Shown here in pieces: positions 8,613 to 17,795 of a stretch of DNA of 64,000 nt (its first letter is position 1; every line of letters starts with the position of its first letter). Below the pieces are notes generated by a model. The model was not told the origin of the DNA and made no database searches. It worked only from the letters and a program-made list of their open reading frames with translations. The stretch is from Caldifarciminota bacterium. Its GTDB lineage: Bacteria; Hydrothermota; Hydrothermia; LBFQ01; DSFT01. The DNA is taken from NCBI GenBank assembly GCA_025060695.1, contig JANXBH010000001.1, positions 1 through 64,000 of the forward strand, in the 5' to 3' direction. The position numbers and the translations under genes are program-made.

Positions 8613-10377
8613 GGGCTATAGCCCCTTTTATATACTTAGATTTTTCAATAATTTCATTTAAAACTTTATATGGATGAAATTCTATTGCAAATGGAATAGA
8701 CTTAAATAGTTTTTTCGCTCTTTTTAGGTTGTTTGCTTCTATTGAGAGTAGTGCTTCATTTATATCAGTATGAACATTAGCATTTAAAACAATTTCTCCT
8801 TTATTTTCAAAAATTGGAATTTTTAGACGGTATTTTAATATCCTTAGTTCGTTTTTGCTTAATTTCCACGCAGGCAAGCTACATTTGTAAAAAAGTTCAA
8901 TTAATGCCAGATGTATTCCTTTTGTCTTTAAATAGTGTTTTTTATTCCTTAGTATAAAGTATGGTCTTTTCCTAAGAAAGAAAATTTTTATACTTTCTTT
9001 CTTTGCAAATTTAATAAAATCCTTTAATATCTTATATTTTTTTATCTTGCTAAATGATTTTGGTTGAAATAGCAGTAAAAGGTATAAAATTGTTCTAATT
9101 CCAAATCTACTTGCCAATTCAATAGCTCTATTTACCCTTCCACTAATCCAATACTTAATAACTAGATCCTTGGGAGACTTCTCTAAATGAGAAATATCAC
9201 CTGTTACTATTGCATAAAAGTGTTTATTAATATTATTACCCAAAACACTCTTTAGTTCTTCAAATATTTCCAAGTCCAATTTGGTATTTAAAAACCTATG
9301 GTAAACTATTAAGAAGGTATAGTAAAATTCTGCCACATTCGGAATAAGGTTCTCTCCCATCTCCTTGTATGCATTACTCATAGTTGTCATTGCCTTGCTT
9401 GTATCCGAGAGAAATAAATATGAGATGGCCTTTGCATAGTTAATTATAAAACTTTCTAATTTATTATTGGAAATATAATTACGTGAAATAACTTCTTGGT
9501 ATTTTCCCATGGCATATGCACTTAATATATTTATTAATGAGCCTTTCCTTGAAAGTCTATATGATTTTTTAAAATAACCTAAATTATAATAAAAAGCTTC
9601 AACAAACTTTAAAACTTTACGCTTTTGGCTTAAATTTAGCTTTCTATATATCTTTTTTTGCTTTTTTATTATGTTTAATGCTTTATTTGCGTCAATAAAA
9701 CTATAAGCGTTTGATAGAGAATTGTAAAGACGAGACTTTACTGTTAAAGATAGTAACTTATCAAATTTTTCATCATAGTAATTTATAATCTTTGAATATT
9801 CGCCCTTAAGAATAAAAATATCAAATTTAGAAGATAGTGCAAAATAATAGCTTAGCATGTAATTTCTTTCCTTTAGTTTATTTAGGTATTCTTCTATTTC
9901 ATATAGTAAATCGTCTGGTTTTTTTACTATTTGTGTAATTTCGTAATCAATTTTGAAAATCTCAAGTTCAAGTGGAATGTTCTTTAATTTTGCAATTACA
10001 TCGTATGGAACAATTATGTGATAATAATGTGCAAACTTTATTAAATTATCTATGTCATTTTTTTGTATAAGAAAATTTATAATGGTAAGGTCATTTTTGT
10101 CCGCATCTTTAAATACAAAGATGTTATACTTCTTCAGTGTTCTATATACAAATACTTTACTTAAATTAAGTTCAGTCGAAATTTCATTTATACTTTTAAA
10201 TGGATTTTTTTCAACATATTCAATCACTTTTAACTCTTTAGGTCTGATTTTTATAAAACCATAGTTTTTTATCTTATAAACTGTTCCTTTTGATATATTG
10301 TATGTTTGTAATATGTAGTCTATGTCTTTACCTTCTTTTATTGACTTGTATATTAAAAATCTTCTATAAAGATTCAT
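8602..10377 (-). CDS. Large helix-turn-helix protein with helical repeat-like C-terminus
   Basis: This 591-residue protein has two predicted helix-turn-helix units in its first 75 residues: DYILQTYNISKGTVYKI and INEISTELNLSKVFVYRTLKK. The rest is rich in Leu/Ile/Lys/Tyr and looks all-helical, possibly TPR-like (for example NNLKRAKKLFKSIP near the end), but no clear repeat consensus is visible. It sits between the two FG-GAP cassettes and is divergent from the second, so it may regulate them; that is an inference from position only. The promoter motif CTTTAAAAT lies 7 nt before the ATG, so the mRNA is probably leaderless. Its 3' end overlaps cassette 1 by 11 nt. I know of no named family for it. 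Confidence 0.6.
   Translation of the reverse strand: MNLYRRFLIYKSIKEGKDIDYILQTYNISKGTVYKIKNYGFIKIRPKELKVIEYVEKNPFKSINEISTELNLSKVFVYRTLKKYNIFVFKDADKNDLTIINFLIQKNDIDNLIKFAHYYHIIVPYDVIAKLKNIPLELEIFKIDYEITQIVKKPDDLLYEIEEYLNKLKERNYMLSYYFALSSKFDIFILKGEYSKIINYYDEKFDKLLSLTVKSRLYNSLSNAYSFIDANKALNIIKKQKKIYRKLNLSQKRKVLKFVEAFYYNLGYFKKSYRLSRKGSLINILSAYAMGKYQEVISRNYISNNKLESFIINYAKAISYLFLSDTSKAMTTMSNAYKEMGENLIPNVAEFYYTFLIVYHRFLNTKLDLEIFEELKSVLGNNINKHFYAIVTGDISHLEKSPKDLVIKYWISGRVNRAIELASRFGIRTILYLLLLFQPKSFSKIKKYKILKDFIKFAKKESIKIFFLRKRPYFILRNKKHYLKTKGIHLALIELFYKCSLPAWKLSKNELRILKYRLKIPIFENKGEIVLNANVHTDINEALLSIEANNLKRAKKLFKSIPFAIEFHPYKVLNEIIEKSKYIKGAIAPIE
8612..8629 (+). terminator. Rho-independent terminator of cassette 1
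   Basis: GGGGCTATAGCCCC is a perfect palindrome followed by TTTT, beginning at the last base of the stop codon of the 8061 gene. The same bases are coding on the other strand, where they give KGAIAP at the C-terminus of the convergent regulator. The T-run is on the plus strand only, so it should act on the cassette and not on the regulator. Confidence 0.8.
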
Positions 10378-10384
10378 TTTTTAA

Positions 10385-10506
10385 ATTTTAAAGTGAAAAA
10401 ATTTAAAAATTTTTGTAAAAAAATTTTTGACATTTTATTTTAACTAGCTTTTCGTGTTTCTAAAATCTTGAAAAGTTTAATGTTTTTATGCTAAAATTTT
10501 CATGCT
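10385..10506. promoter_or_regulatory. Divergent promoter region, HTH regulator / FG-GAP gene 2
   Basis: This very AT-rich gap holds both promoters. On the minus strand TAAAAT (10385-10390) lies 7 nt before the regulator ATG. On the plus strand TTGAAA (10468-10473) and TAAAAT (10492-10497) are 18 nt apart and end 9 nt before the ATG at 10507. Several A/T tracts (AAATTTTT-type repeats) lie between and could serve as regulator or bending sites; I cannot define an operator. Confidence 0.5.
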
Positions 10507-12087
10507 ATGATTTATTTAATTTTAAATCAAATGAGTTTGTATGGACCAGAAAGCCCAGATTGGCTACAAGGGAGACATGACTATAAGAAAACGGGAAAGT
10601 CTGCATGGAGATGTAACCAGCCTGCAATTACTAATAGACTTTGGCATGATAAGACAAGTTCGGACTGTTTCGGGGCAGGTGGAAATTTGGTTGTGAATGT
10701 AGTTATGGACATTAACAATAATAATGTAAATGAAGTTTTGGGTGCAGGCAATTATACTTGTCCCTTTATTGATAACGCGGTAAGGCTAAGAGTTTATCCT
10801 GCTAATAGTTCAAACCATTTATGGGAGCTAAAATGGAATGGCGGTGCTACTTCTGCGGATGCAAATGTGGATGCATTTATGGCAGGTGCATATACAAGCG
10901 TAGGAAGAAGGCTATTTAGTGTGGACTATAGAAGTCCATTCTTTGGCACTACAAGAAGATATTTTACAGCAGTGAACCTTACGAGCTCTTCAGGTTCAGT
11001 AATCTATCAAAGACAAGATTGCCAGAGTGATGATATATGTTCATCTGGATTGACAGTTGCTGATGTAGATAACAATGGTTGTCCTGAAATATATAGAGGA
11101 GTTCGTAATTTTGCAGTAGCGGTAAATGGTTGTGCTAATAGTTACACTGAAATATGGAGTGTTAATTTAGGAAATAGGGTAGGTATTCCTGCAATTGGAA
11201 AAATAGACAACAATCCTGATTGGGACGTCATTTATCCTGTAATGAATAATCTTTTATATGTAAGAAGGGCAAGTGATGGAAGTGCAAAATTTTCATTCAC
11301 ATTACCTTCAAATTTTCCAGATGTTTATGGACTTGATGACTATTCAACACTTATTAGTTTATACGATATTGATAATGACGGCTTGGATGAAGTATTTGTA
11401 AGAACATCTACTCAACTTATAGCACTAAAGTACAATGGTTCTTCATTTAATATACTATGGCAACAAAATTATATATCAAGCTCAGCACTTGCAATTGGAC
11501 CTATACTAAGTAATAATCAAATAGGTATAGCTTTTAGGAATAATTCTTCACTTTCAGTTGTAAGAGCAAGTGATGGCGCACTAATTTCTAATTCAGGTTC
11601 AAGTTTATGTGGTGCTCCGACAATTACTGACATAAATGGAGATGGTATATGGGATGTGCTTATATCTGAGTGTGGTTGTGGTAATCCGTATGGTTTTAGT
11701 AGGACTAATAATTTTTCTTCTCCTGTATGGCAAGCTGGTGGTTGTGCGGAGGAACCTCCAATAAGTTCTGATTTAATAGTTGCGAAATATTATTTAAATC
11801 CAGATAATACTGGTAAATTAGTCATAGTAGAAGGAGATCAAAGTTGTGATACTAATGTATGGATGTGTGATGGAGCAGAATTAGTAACTCCTATAAGTGT
11901 GGATGAAGTATATTATAAAGATGGCATTTTTTACATAGAAAATTACAAAGGAAAAGTGATGTTATATAATATAAATGGAAGATTAGTATATAGTGGATAC
12001 ATGAATGAAAAGTTAAATTTAAAGACGAAGCCCGGGATATACTTTATCAAAACTGAAAGTAGAAGTTATAAAGTTATTGTAAATTAA
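10507..12087 (+). CDS. Secreted FG-GAP repeat protein with T9SS-like sorting domain
   Basis: This 526-residue protein is the intact paralogue of the frameshifted gene at 6366. Both start their mature part with YGP..WLQ.HDYKKT and share regular Asp-rich loops (VADVDNNGC, LYDIDNDGLDE, ITDINGDGIWD) of FG-GAP/VCBS beta-propellers, plus conserved cysteine pairs (CGCGNP, GGCAEEPP, CDTNVWMCDG). The C-terminal 50 residues (VMLYNINGRLV...PGIYFIKT) look like a T9SS type A sorting domain, so it is probably placed on the cell surface. The N-terminus MIYLILNQ is far shorter than a normal signal peptide, and the promoter -10 box sits only 9 nt upstream, which leaves no room for an earlier start. Confidence 0.75.
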   Translation: MIYLILNQMSLYGPESPDWLQGRHDYKKTGKSAWRCNQPAITNRLWHDKTSSDCFGAGGNLVVNVVMDINNNNVNEVLGAGNYTCPFIDNAVRLRVYPANSSNHLWELKWNGGATSADANVDAFMAGAYTSVGRRLFSVDYRSPFFGTTRRYFTAVNLTSSSGSVIYQRQDCQSDDICSSGLTVADVDNNGCPEIYRGVRNFAVAVNGCANSYTEIWSVNLGNRVGIPAIGKIDNNPDWDVIYPVMNNLLYVRRASDGSAKFSFTLPSNFPDVYGLDDYSTLISLYDIDNDGLDEVFVRTSTQLIALKYNGSSFNILWQQNYISSSALAIGPILSNNQIGIAFRNNSSLSVVRASDGALISNSGSSLCGAPTITDINGDGIWDVLISECGCGNPYGFSRTNNFSSPVWQAGGCAEEPPISSDLIVAKYYLNPDNTGKLVIVEGDQSCDTNVWMCDGAELVTPISVDEVYYKDGIFYIENYKGKVMLYNINGRLVYSGYMNEKLNLKTKPGIYFIKTESRSYKVIVN

Positions 12088-12098
12088 GGAGGTAAAAC

Positions 12099-12563
12099 AT
12101 GGTTCTAACTATATTTTTATTGAACCTTGAAGATGTTGTAAATTACTATGCTAATGTAAATATATACGATAATGTAAAGAGTTTTTCGTTCTATAAATCG
12201 AAAAAGTCTAAGTTTATGTATTCCATAAGTGCAAGTTTTTATGATAGTAAGGAATATACTTATTATTTTGGGTATTTGAGAAATGGAAATAAGTTTCTGA
12301 TTGAAAGAAAAAACGATAGTGTATTTTTATTTATAAATGATAATTTAGTAAGTTCGTCACCTGAGGAAATTCCAACAATTTCTCCATATCGCATGTTTAT
12401 TTATTTATACCAGAACAACTTCCCTTATACTGTAAAGTTAGATAACGGAAAATATTCAGTTAGATTTTATACAGAAGATAAGAATTTTCTATTTTTGATA
12501 GATCAAAATTATAGGATTTTAAAATATGTCCCACCTTCCACATTCGAAATAATATTTGAATAG
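12099..12563 (+). CDS. Small exported protein of FG-GAP cassette 2
   Basis: This 154-residue protein of unknown family follows the second FG-GAP gene exactly as 8061 follows the first, 11 bases downstream with a strong AAGGAGGT site. The N-terminus MVLTIFLLN is hydrophobic and very short, then the sequence alternates polar and aromatic/aliphatic residues like a beta-sheet protein (KFLIERKNDSVFLFIND, KYSVRFYTED). Sequence identity with the cassette 1 partner is low by eye, so the two have diverged more than the large proteins. It may help export or anchor the FG-GAP protein, or bind it outside the cell; this is a guess from the repeated gene order. Confidence 0.55.
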   Translation: MVLTIFLLNLEDVVNYYANVNIYDNVKSFSFYKSKKSKFMYSISASFYDSKEYTYYFGYLRNGNKFLIERKNDSVFLFINDNLVSSSPEEIPTISPYRMFIYLYQNNFPYTVKLDNGKYSVRFYTEDKNFLFLIDQNYRILKYVPPSTFEIIFE

Positions 12564-12584
12564 AGTATTTTAATCACCTCCCCG

Positions 12585-12605
12585 GGGGCATCTTTGTGCC
12601 CCTTT
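12585..12605 (+). terminator. Terminator of cassette 2, merged with panC promoter
   Basis: GGGGCA and TGCCCC flank a six-base loop and are followed by TTT. Those Ts are also the start of TTTAAAAT, the promoter motif in front of panC, so the stop signal of one unit and the -10 box of the next share bases. Confidence 0.65.
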
Positions 12606-12623
12606 AAAATTTAAGTAAAATTT

Positions 12624-13493
12624 ATGAAAGTAATTAGAAAAATTGGTGAAATGATGGATATTTCTGAAATATATAGAAGAGAAGGAAGGACTATTGGTTT
12701 TGTACCTACGATGGGTTATTTACATCAAGGGCATACTTCATTATTTAAAATTGCAAGGAAAAAATCTCATATTTTGGTAGTCTCCATTTTTGTAAATCCG
12801 CTACAGTTTGGTCCAAACGAAGACTATAAGGAATACCCAAGGGACTTACAACGAGACTTAGAAATATGTAAAAACGAAAATGTAGATATAGTTTTTGCAC
12901 CTAGTGAAAGTGAGATGTATCTTAAGGACTTTTCAACATTTGTAGAGGTTAAAAATTTAGATGAGGAATTGTGTGGAAAGTATAGACCAGGACACTTTAT
13001 AGGTGTTGCAACTGTTGTTTTAAAATTATTTAATATAGTAAAACCGCATATTGCAGTTTTTGGACTAAAGGACGCTCAACAATATTTTATAATAAGAAGA
13101 ATGGTAAGGGATTTAAATTTAGATATTGAAATTATTCCAGGACCAACTATTAGAGAAAGTGATGGACTTGCAATGTCTTCAAGAAATGTTTATTTAAATT
13201 CTGAAGAAAGAAAGCAAGCAACTGTTCTCTATAAATCACTAATGTTAGCAAAAGACATAATAGAAAAAGGTGAAAGAAGTGCCAGTAGAATAATTTACGA
13301 GATGGAGAAATTTATAAAAGAAAATGCTCCACTTTCTAAAATTCAATATATTCAAATTGTAGATACTAATAATTTAAAGCCTATAGAAGAGCTAAAGAGT
13401 GAGTTTTTGATTGCGCTTGCGGTATTTTTTGGTAAAACAAGACTAATAGACAATATTATTATTTCTTTAGATGGGACAACGAATATAATATGA
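12624..13493 (+). CDS. panC: Pantothenate synthetase
   Basis: PanC joins beta-alanine and pantoate with ATP to make pantothenate, the precursor of coenzyme A. The HIGH-like motif appears in VPTMGYLHQGHTSLF, followed by VSIFVNPLQFGPNEDY, the pantoate-binding FGLKDAQQY and the KMSKS-equivalent AMSSRNVYL. The length of 289 is normal. It overlaps trpS by four bases (ATGA), so the two are cotranscribed although functionally unrelated. Its supply of CoA fits the many acyl-CoA genes in the window. No panB or panD is seen here. Confidence 0.95.
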   Translation: MKVIRKIGEMMDISEIYRREGRTIGFVPTMGYLHQGHTSLFKIARKKSHILVVSIFVNPLQFGPNEDYKEYPRDLQRDLEICKNENVDIVFAPSESEMYLKDFSTFVEVKNLDEELCGKYRPGHFIGVATVVLKLFNIVKPHIAVFGLKDAQQYFIIRRMVRDLNLDIEIIPGPTIRESDGLAMSSRNVYLNSEERKQATVLYKSLMLAKDIIEKGERSASRIIYEMEKFIKENAPLSKIQYIQIVDTNNLKPIEELKSEFLIALAVFFGKTRLIDNIIISLDGTTNII

Positions 13494-14671
13494 TAGTTTT
13501 ATCTGGTATGCGTCCTACTGGAAAATTACATATTGGGCACCTTGTAGGGGTTCTTGAGAATTGGAAACATCTTCAAGATAAATATAGGTGCTACTTTTTT
13601 ATAGCGGATTTTCATGCTCTTACGGAAAATCCAAAAAATGCATTTGAAATAGTTCAAAATACTCTTGAAGTTGTAAAAGACTGGATTAGTGTAGGTATTG
13701 ACTATAAGAAAAGTGTTATATTTGTTCAATCTAAAGTAATGGAACATGCACAGCTACATCTTATTTTATCCATGCTTGTATCACTAAATAGACTATTTAG
13801 AAATCCAACATATAAAGAAAAAGTTGAGGAACTTGCAAGAAGAGGTATTGAGAGTAAACTTGTTTTGAATGTAGATGAAAATAGAATAGAGGAGAGTATT
13901 AATTCAACTTTAGATTTTATATTCAAAACTATAGAAATTGAGAATGACAAATCAAAATCACGCGAACAGATATATAGAAAGCTAAAGAGTGATATAATGG
14001 AGTTATTGAGGACCACTTTAGATAGTTCTATTATAATAGAGCAATTTTTACCAAATGCTGAAATAAGCTATGGATTTCTTGGTTATCCGGTTTTACAAAG
14101 TGCGGATATTTTAATATATAGGGCAAATTTCGTTCCAATAGGTCAAGACCAAATACCACACCTTGAACTTGCAAGAGAATTAGCACGAAGATTCAATAGT
14201 CTATATTCAGAAGTTTTCCCTATACCAGAACCTATTTTAACCGAATTTCCAAAAGTATTAGGCATAGATGGTAGAAAGATGAGCAAAAGCTACAACAATG
14301 CTATTTATATATCCGATAGTAGTAATACAGTAAAAGAAAAAATAAGAAAATACTTTACTGACCCTAATAAAATCAGAAAAAATGACCCTGGAAGACCTGA
14401 CATTTGTCCAATATTTTACTTGCATAGGGTATTTAATAAGGAAGAAAAGGAAGAAATATATATAGATTGCTCTAAGGGTAAATTGGGTTGTGTAGATTGT
14501 AAGATGAAATTATTTAAAAAATTAGATAGTTATTTAGAACCAATACGACAAAGAAGAGAGGAAGTTAGTAGCAAAGAGATTTTTGATATACTAAACGATG
14601 GCTTTATAGAAGCTCAGAAAAGGGCACAACAAACATTAGAATTAGCATATAAAGCTATGAAATTTCAATAA
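13490..14671 (+). CDS. trpS: Tryptophanyl-tRNA synthetase, long form with Fe-S-type cysteine motif
   Basis: This class I synthetase charges tRNA-Trp. The HIGH signature is GKLHIGHLVG and the KMSKS signature is GRKMSKSYNNA. At 393 residues it is about 60 longer than usual because of an insert after FRNPTYKEKVEE and before YGFLGYPVLQSADIL. In the C-terminal part four cysteines have the spacing C-x20-C-x6-C-x2-C (CPIF..., DCSKGKLGCVDC). This is close to the C-x22-C-x6-C-x2-C motif that binds a [4Fe-4S] cluster in Thermotoga maritima TrpRS, so a cluster near the anticodon-binding region is plausible. It overlaps the convergent recF by 17 nt. Confidence 0.95.
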   Translation: MIVLSGMRPTGKLHIGHLVGVLENWKHLQDKYRCYFFIADFHALTENPKNAFEIVQNTLEVVKDWISVGIDYKKSVIFVQSKVMEHAQLHLILSMLVSLNRLFRNPTYKEKVEELARRGIESKLVLNVDENRIEESINSTLDFIFKTIEIENDKSKSREQIYRKLKSDIMELLRTTLDSSIIIEQFLPNAEISYGFLGYPVLQSADILIYRANFVPIGQDQIPHLELARELARRFNSLYSEVFPIPEPILTEFPKVLGIDGRKMSKSYNNAIYISDSSNTVKEKIRKYFTDPNKIRKNDPGRPDICPIFYLHRVFNKEEKEEIYIDCSKGKLGCVDCKMKLFKKLDSYLEPIRQRREEVSSKEIFDILNDGFIEAQKRAQQTLELAYKAMKFQ

Positions 14672-15653
14672 TATTCATAAACTCTTCTACATAGTCCTTA
14701 CTATGAGCAGTAATTACTACTTGTAAATCTAATTCTGTCATTTTCTTTATAAATTTTTTTATGTTATCCTTATCTAAAACTCCAAATAGTTCATCAAATG
14801 CTAAAACAGGCTTAACGTTTTTAGTCTTCTCTACAAGTTTTACCATACCATTAACCAATTCAAAAAATGCTTTTCTCCTTTCGCCATCTGATGCATACAG
14901 CCTAGCATTTTTACCTCTATAGTAAAAATCAAACATATCCCTGTGAGGACCTACAATAGAAAAACCTCTTTTTAATTCAATCTCTTCAAAATCTTCAAAA
15001 GTTTTGTTTTCTAAAGTACTCGTATATTTTATTTTAACTTCATCTGGTATAATAGAATTTAATTCATTTATGTATTTTTTCCTTATATCATTAATATAAC
15101 TTGCATATGGCTTTAACTGACTATTCCATAGTTTTATATCCTTGCTTGTCTTTAATGATTTATTCTTTTGAATCAATATTTTCTTGTATCTATGTAGATT
15201 TATATAGTATTCTTCATCTATTAATGAAAAAAACCAATCAAAGAAATATCTCCTACTTGCAGGACTTTGTTCTATTATAGAGTAATTATAGTTATGAAAA
15301 GCAAGAACGATTATTTCTTTATGTAATTTAGTAATTAGTTTTTGCCTTTTATTGTCTACATATACTCTCTTTACTGATTTATCATTCTCCTTTCTGTATA
15401 TAATTTTTATTTCATGTTCTGTCAGGTTTGAAATATTTGCTGTTATAGAAAATTCCTTTTCACCAAATCTTAGAAGGTCTTCATCTTTTACATGTCTAAA
15501 CGAGCGTTGAAATGAAATGTAAGCCAAAGCTTCCACTATAGTAGTCTTACCACTTCCATTTTTACCTACTATAATGTTAAGTCCTTCTGCAAATTCCGCT
15601 GTAAAGTTTGAAAATTTCCCAAAATTTATCAAATTGAGTTTTTTAATTAACAT
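14655..15653 (-). CDS. recF: DNA replication and repair protein RecF
   Basis: RecF is an SMC-like ATPase that helps load RecA at gaps. Walker A is GKNGSGKTT (about residue 35), the signature region is YASDGERRKAFF and Walker B is VLAFDELFGVLD. The 332-residue length is slightly short for the family but the domains look complete. The first 17 codons are duplicated in tandem upstream, and the -10 motif used by recF (TAAAAT, 9 nt before ATG) lies inside the duplicated copy. It is not next to dnaN or gyrB as in many bacteria; it is convergent with trpS and divergent from uvrB, another repair gene. Confidence 0.92.
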   Translation of the reverse strand: MLIKKLNLINFGKFSNFTAEFAEGLNIIVGKNGSGKTTIVEALAYISFQRSFRHVKDEDLLRFGEKEFSITANISNLTEHEIKIIYRKENDKSVKRVYVDNKRQKLITKLHKEIIVLAFHNYNYSIIEQSPASRRYFFDWFFSLIDEEYYINLHRYKKILIQKNKSLKTSKDIKLWNSQLKPYASYINDIRKKYINELNSIIPDEVKIKYTSTLENKTFEDFEEIELKRGFSIVGPHRDMFDFYYRGKNARLYASDGERRKAFFELVNGMVKLVEKTKNVKPVLAFDELFGVLDKDNIKKFIKKMTELDLQVVITAHSKDYVEEFMNIIEIS

Positions 15654-15731
15654 AGTTTCAAAATTTTAAAGTTTGAAAATTTCTTAAAATTTATCAAATT
15701 GAGTTTTTTAATTAACATAGTTTTAAAATTT
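15602..15731. repeat. 65-bp tandem duplication of the recF 5' end
   Basis: Two direct copies (15602-15666 and 15667-15731) differ at about three positions. The first copy is the real recF start; the second lies just upstream of it. The duplicated block contains the recF start codon, its first 17 codons and the bases that now supply its -10 motif. Confidence 0.85.
15647..15718 (-). CDS. Possible leader peptide mimicking the RecF N-terminus
   Basis: The upstream repeat copy keeps an ATG and reads MLIKKLNLINFKKFSNF before diverging, for 23 codons. Its TAA lies inside the first bases of recF (CTATGTTAA), so a ribosome ending here is in position to start recF. Whether it is translated is unknown; the upstream copy lacks a perfect TAAAAT box. 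It may be only a relic of the duplication. Confidence 0.3.
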   Translation of the reverse strand: MLIKKLNLINFKKFSNFKILKLC

Positions 15732-15747
15732 TTTTTATGATTTCTAA

Positions 15748-15762
15748 AACTAAATTTTAGTT
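15748..15762. promoter_or_regulatory. Palindrome upstream of uvrB, possible operator
   Basis: AACTAAA and TTTAGTT are perfectly inverted around a single T, 15 bp before the uvrB ATG, in the gap between two DNA-repair genes. An SOS-type repressor site would fit, but no lexA is in the window and a low-complexity AT background makes chance palindromes common. Confidence 0.3.
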
Positions 15763-15777
15763 AACATAAGGTCCATT

Positions 15778-17784
15778 ATGTTTAAATTAAGTGCACCATA
15801 TCTGCCATCTGGAGACCAACCAAAAGCAATAGAAGAAATTGTAAAAAAAATTGAACAAGGTCAAAAATATGTAGTTTTACTTGGTGCAACAGGGACAGGA
15901 AAAACATTTACAATTGCAAATGTAATAGCAAGACTAAATAAACCCACATTAATAATTTCACACAATAAGACACTTGCTGCACAATTATATGGTGAGCTAA
16001 AACAACTTTTTCCAGAGAATGCTGTAGAATACTTTATTTCCTATTACGATTATTATATACCTGAGTCCTATATTCCTGAAACTGACACATATATTGAAAA
16101 ACAAGCGGATATTAATGATGATATTGAAAGGCTAAGACTTAGGACTATTGCAAGTTTATTTAGTAGAAAAGATGTAATTGTAGTTGCAAGTGTATCTTGC
16201 ATATATACACTTGGAGACCCATCAGATGTAAGAGAATTTTTTATTCTATTTGAAAAAGGAAAAGAATATAAAAGAAGAAATACAATAGAAACACTTCTTT
16301 CTATGCAATATAAAAGAAATGATATTGAACTACAAAGGGGGTATTTTTCAGTAAAAGGAGAAATAATTGACATTCAACCTGCATACGAAGAGGCGATTTT
16401 TATAAGACTTGAGTTTTTTGACACTATACTTGAGAGAATAACTATAAGAGAAAAACTAACAAAAAAAATATTACAGGACTTAAACTCATATGCACTCTAC
16501 CCTGCAAGTCCATTTATCACATCTGAAGAAAAACTAAAAATAGCTTTAAAGAATATAGAAAAAGAGCTTGAAGAAAGAGTTAAATACTTTGAATCACAAG
16601 GAAGATATTTAGAGGCACAAAGATTAAAACAAAGAGTAAAATTTGACCTTGAATTACTAAGAGAAACTGGGACTTGTCCCGGTGTTGAAAATTATTCAAG
16701 ACATTTATCACTAAGACCACCTAATTCTAGACCATGGACACTAATAGACTATTTTCCAAAGGATTTTTTACTAATTATAGATGAAAGTCATGTAACTGTT
16801 CCACAACTAAGAGCAATGTACAATGGTGATAAAACAAGGAAGGAAAAGCTTGTGGAGTTTGGATTTAGACTTCCATCCGCACTTGATAATAGACCCTTGA
16901 AATTTGAAGAGCTTGAAAGTCTGTGGAGTCAAGTAATATTTATGAGTGCAACACCCGGTCCGTATGAACTAAAATTAGTAAATAACAAAGTAGTTGAGCA
17001 AATTGTAAGACCAACAGGTATAGTAGACCCAGAAATTGAAGTCAGACCTACTATAAATCAAATAGACGATATACTAAACGAGATTAGTAAGAGAATAGAA
17101 AAAAATGAAAGGGTTCTAATTACTACAACTACAAAAAGAACAAGTGAGGAACTTTCGGATTTCTTAACTAATGCAGGAATAAAAGCAAAATATCTACATG
17201 CTGAACTTGATGCAATAGAAAGAATTGAAATTCTGAGAGATTTAAGATTAGGTAATATTGATGTAATAGTAGGTGTTAATTTACTTAGAGAAGGTTTGGA
17301 TTTGCCTGAAGTTTCACTTGTTATTATTACTGAAGCTGATAAAAAGGGATTTTTAAGAAGTTATACTTCCTTAATTCAAACCATAGGAAGAGCTGCAAGA
17401 AACTCTGCAGGGAAAGTAATACTGTATGCAGATGAAATTACTGAAGCTATGAAAGATGCAATTGAGGAAACTGAAAGAAGAAGAAAAATTCAAATAGAAT
17501 ACAATAAAAAACATGGAATTATTCCAAAAACTATAAAAAAATCCATTGACCAAATACTAAAAATTACTGCTGTTGCTGATGAAAGAATATTTACGAAAAA
17601 AGATATAAAAGCTATTGAAGAAGAAGTAAATAAAGAAATTGTAGAATTATTAAAACAAAATAATAAAATAGAACTAATAGCGGAACTTGAATATAGAATG
17701 AAGAAATGTGCTGATGAATGGGATTTTGAAAAAGCAATGGTTTACAGAGATGCTATAATGAAGATATTAGGAAGAAAACTTTAA
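15778..17784 (+). CDS. uvrB: Excinuclease ABC subunit B
   Basis: UvrB is the damage-verifying helicase-like core of nucleotide excision repair. Walker A is [11 protein letters not shown] (about residue 37), the beta-hairpin region is [21 protein letters not shown], and helicase motifs follow ([44 protein letters not shown]). The C-terminal UVR domain that binds UvrC is present ([21 protein letters not shown]). The length of 668 is standard. Its stop codon overlaps the promoter motif of aspS. The gap upstream holds a palindrome that might be an operator. Confidence 0.97.
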   Translation: MFKLSAPYLPSGDQPKAIEEIVKKIEQGQKYVVLLGATGTGKTFTIANVIARLNKPTLIISHNKTLAAQLYGELKQLFPENAVEYFISYYDYYIPESYIPETDTYIEKQADINDDIERLRLRTIASLFSRKDVIVVASVSCIYTLGDPSDVREFFILFEKGKEYKRRNTIETLLSMQYKRNDIELQRGYFSVKGEIIDIQPAYEEAIFIRLEFFDTILERITIREKLTKKILQDLNSYALYPASPFITSEEKLKIALKNIEKELEERVKYFESQGRYLEAQRLKQRVKFDLELLRETGTCPGVENYSRHLSLRPPNSRPWTLIDYFPKDFLLIIDESHVTVPQLRAMYNGDKTRKEKLVEFGFRLPSALDNRPLKFEELESLWSQVIFMSATPGPYELKLVNNKVVEQIVRPTGIVDPEIEVRPTINQIDDILNEISKRIEKNERVLITTTTKRTSEELSDFLTNAGIKAKYLHAELDAIERIEILRDLRLGNIDVIVGVNLLREGLDLPEVSLVIITEADKKGFLRSYTSLIQTIGRAARNSAGKVILYADEITEAMKDAIEETERRRKIQIEYNKKHGIIPKTIKKSIDQILKITAVADERIFTKKDIKAIEEEVNKEIVELLKQNNKIELIAELEYRMKKCADEWDFEKAMVYRDAIMKILGRKL

Positions 17785-17787
17785 AAT
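17780..17787 (+). promoter_or_regulatory. aspS -10 motif overlapping the uvrB stop codon
   Basis: TTTAAAAT spans the last codon and stop of uvrB (CTT TAA) and ends 8 nt before the aspS ATG. A transcript starting about 7 nt downstream would be leaderless or nearly so. Confidence 0.55.
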
Positions 17788-17795
17788 TCTCTTGT

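Noticed and set aside
15748-15762. Claim of an SOS box at the uvrB palindrome
   Set aside because: It is listed only as a palindrome; no known LexA consensus for this group can be matched and AT-rich palindromes arise by chance.
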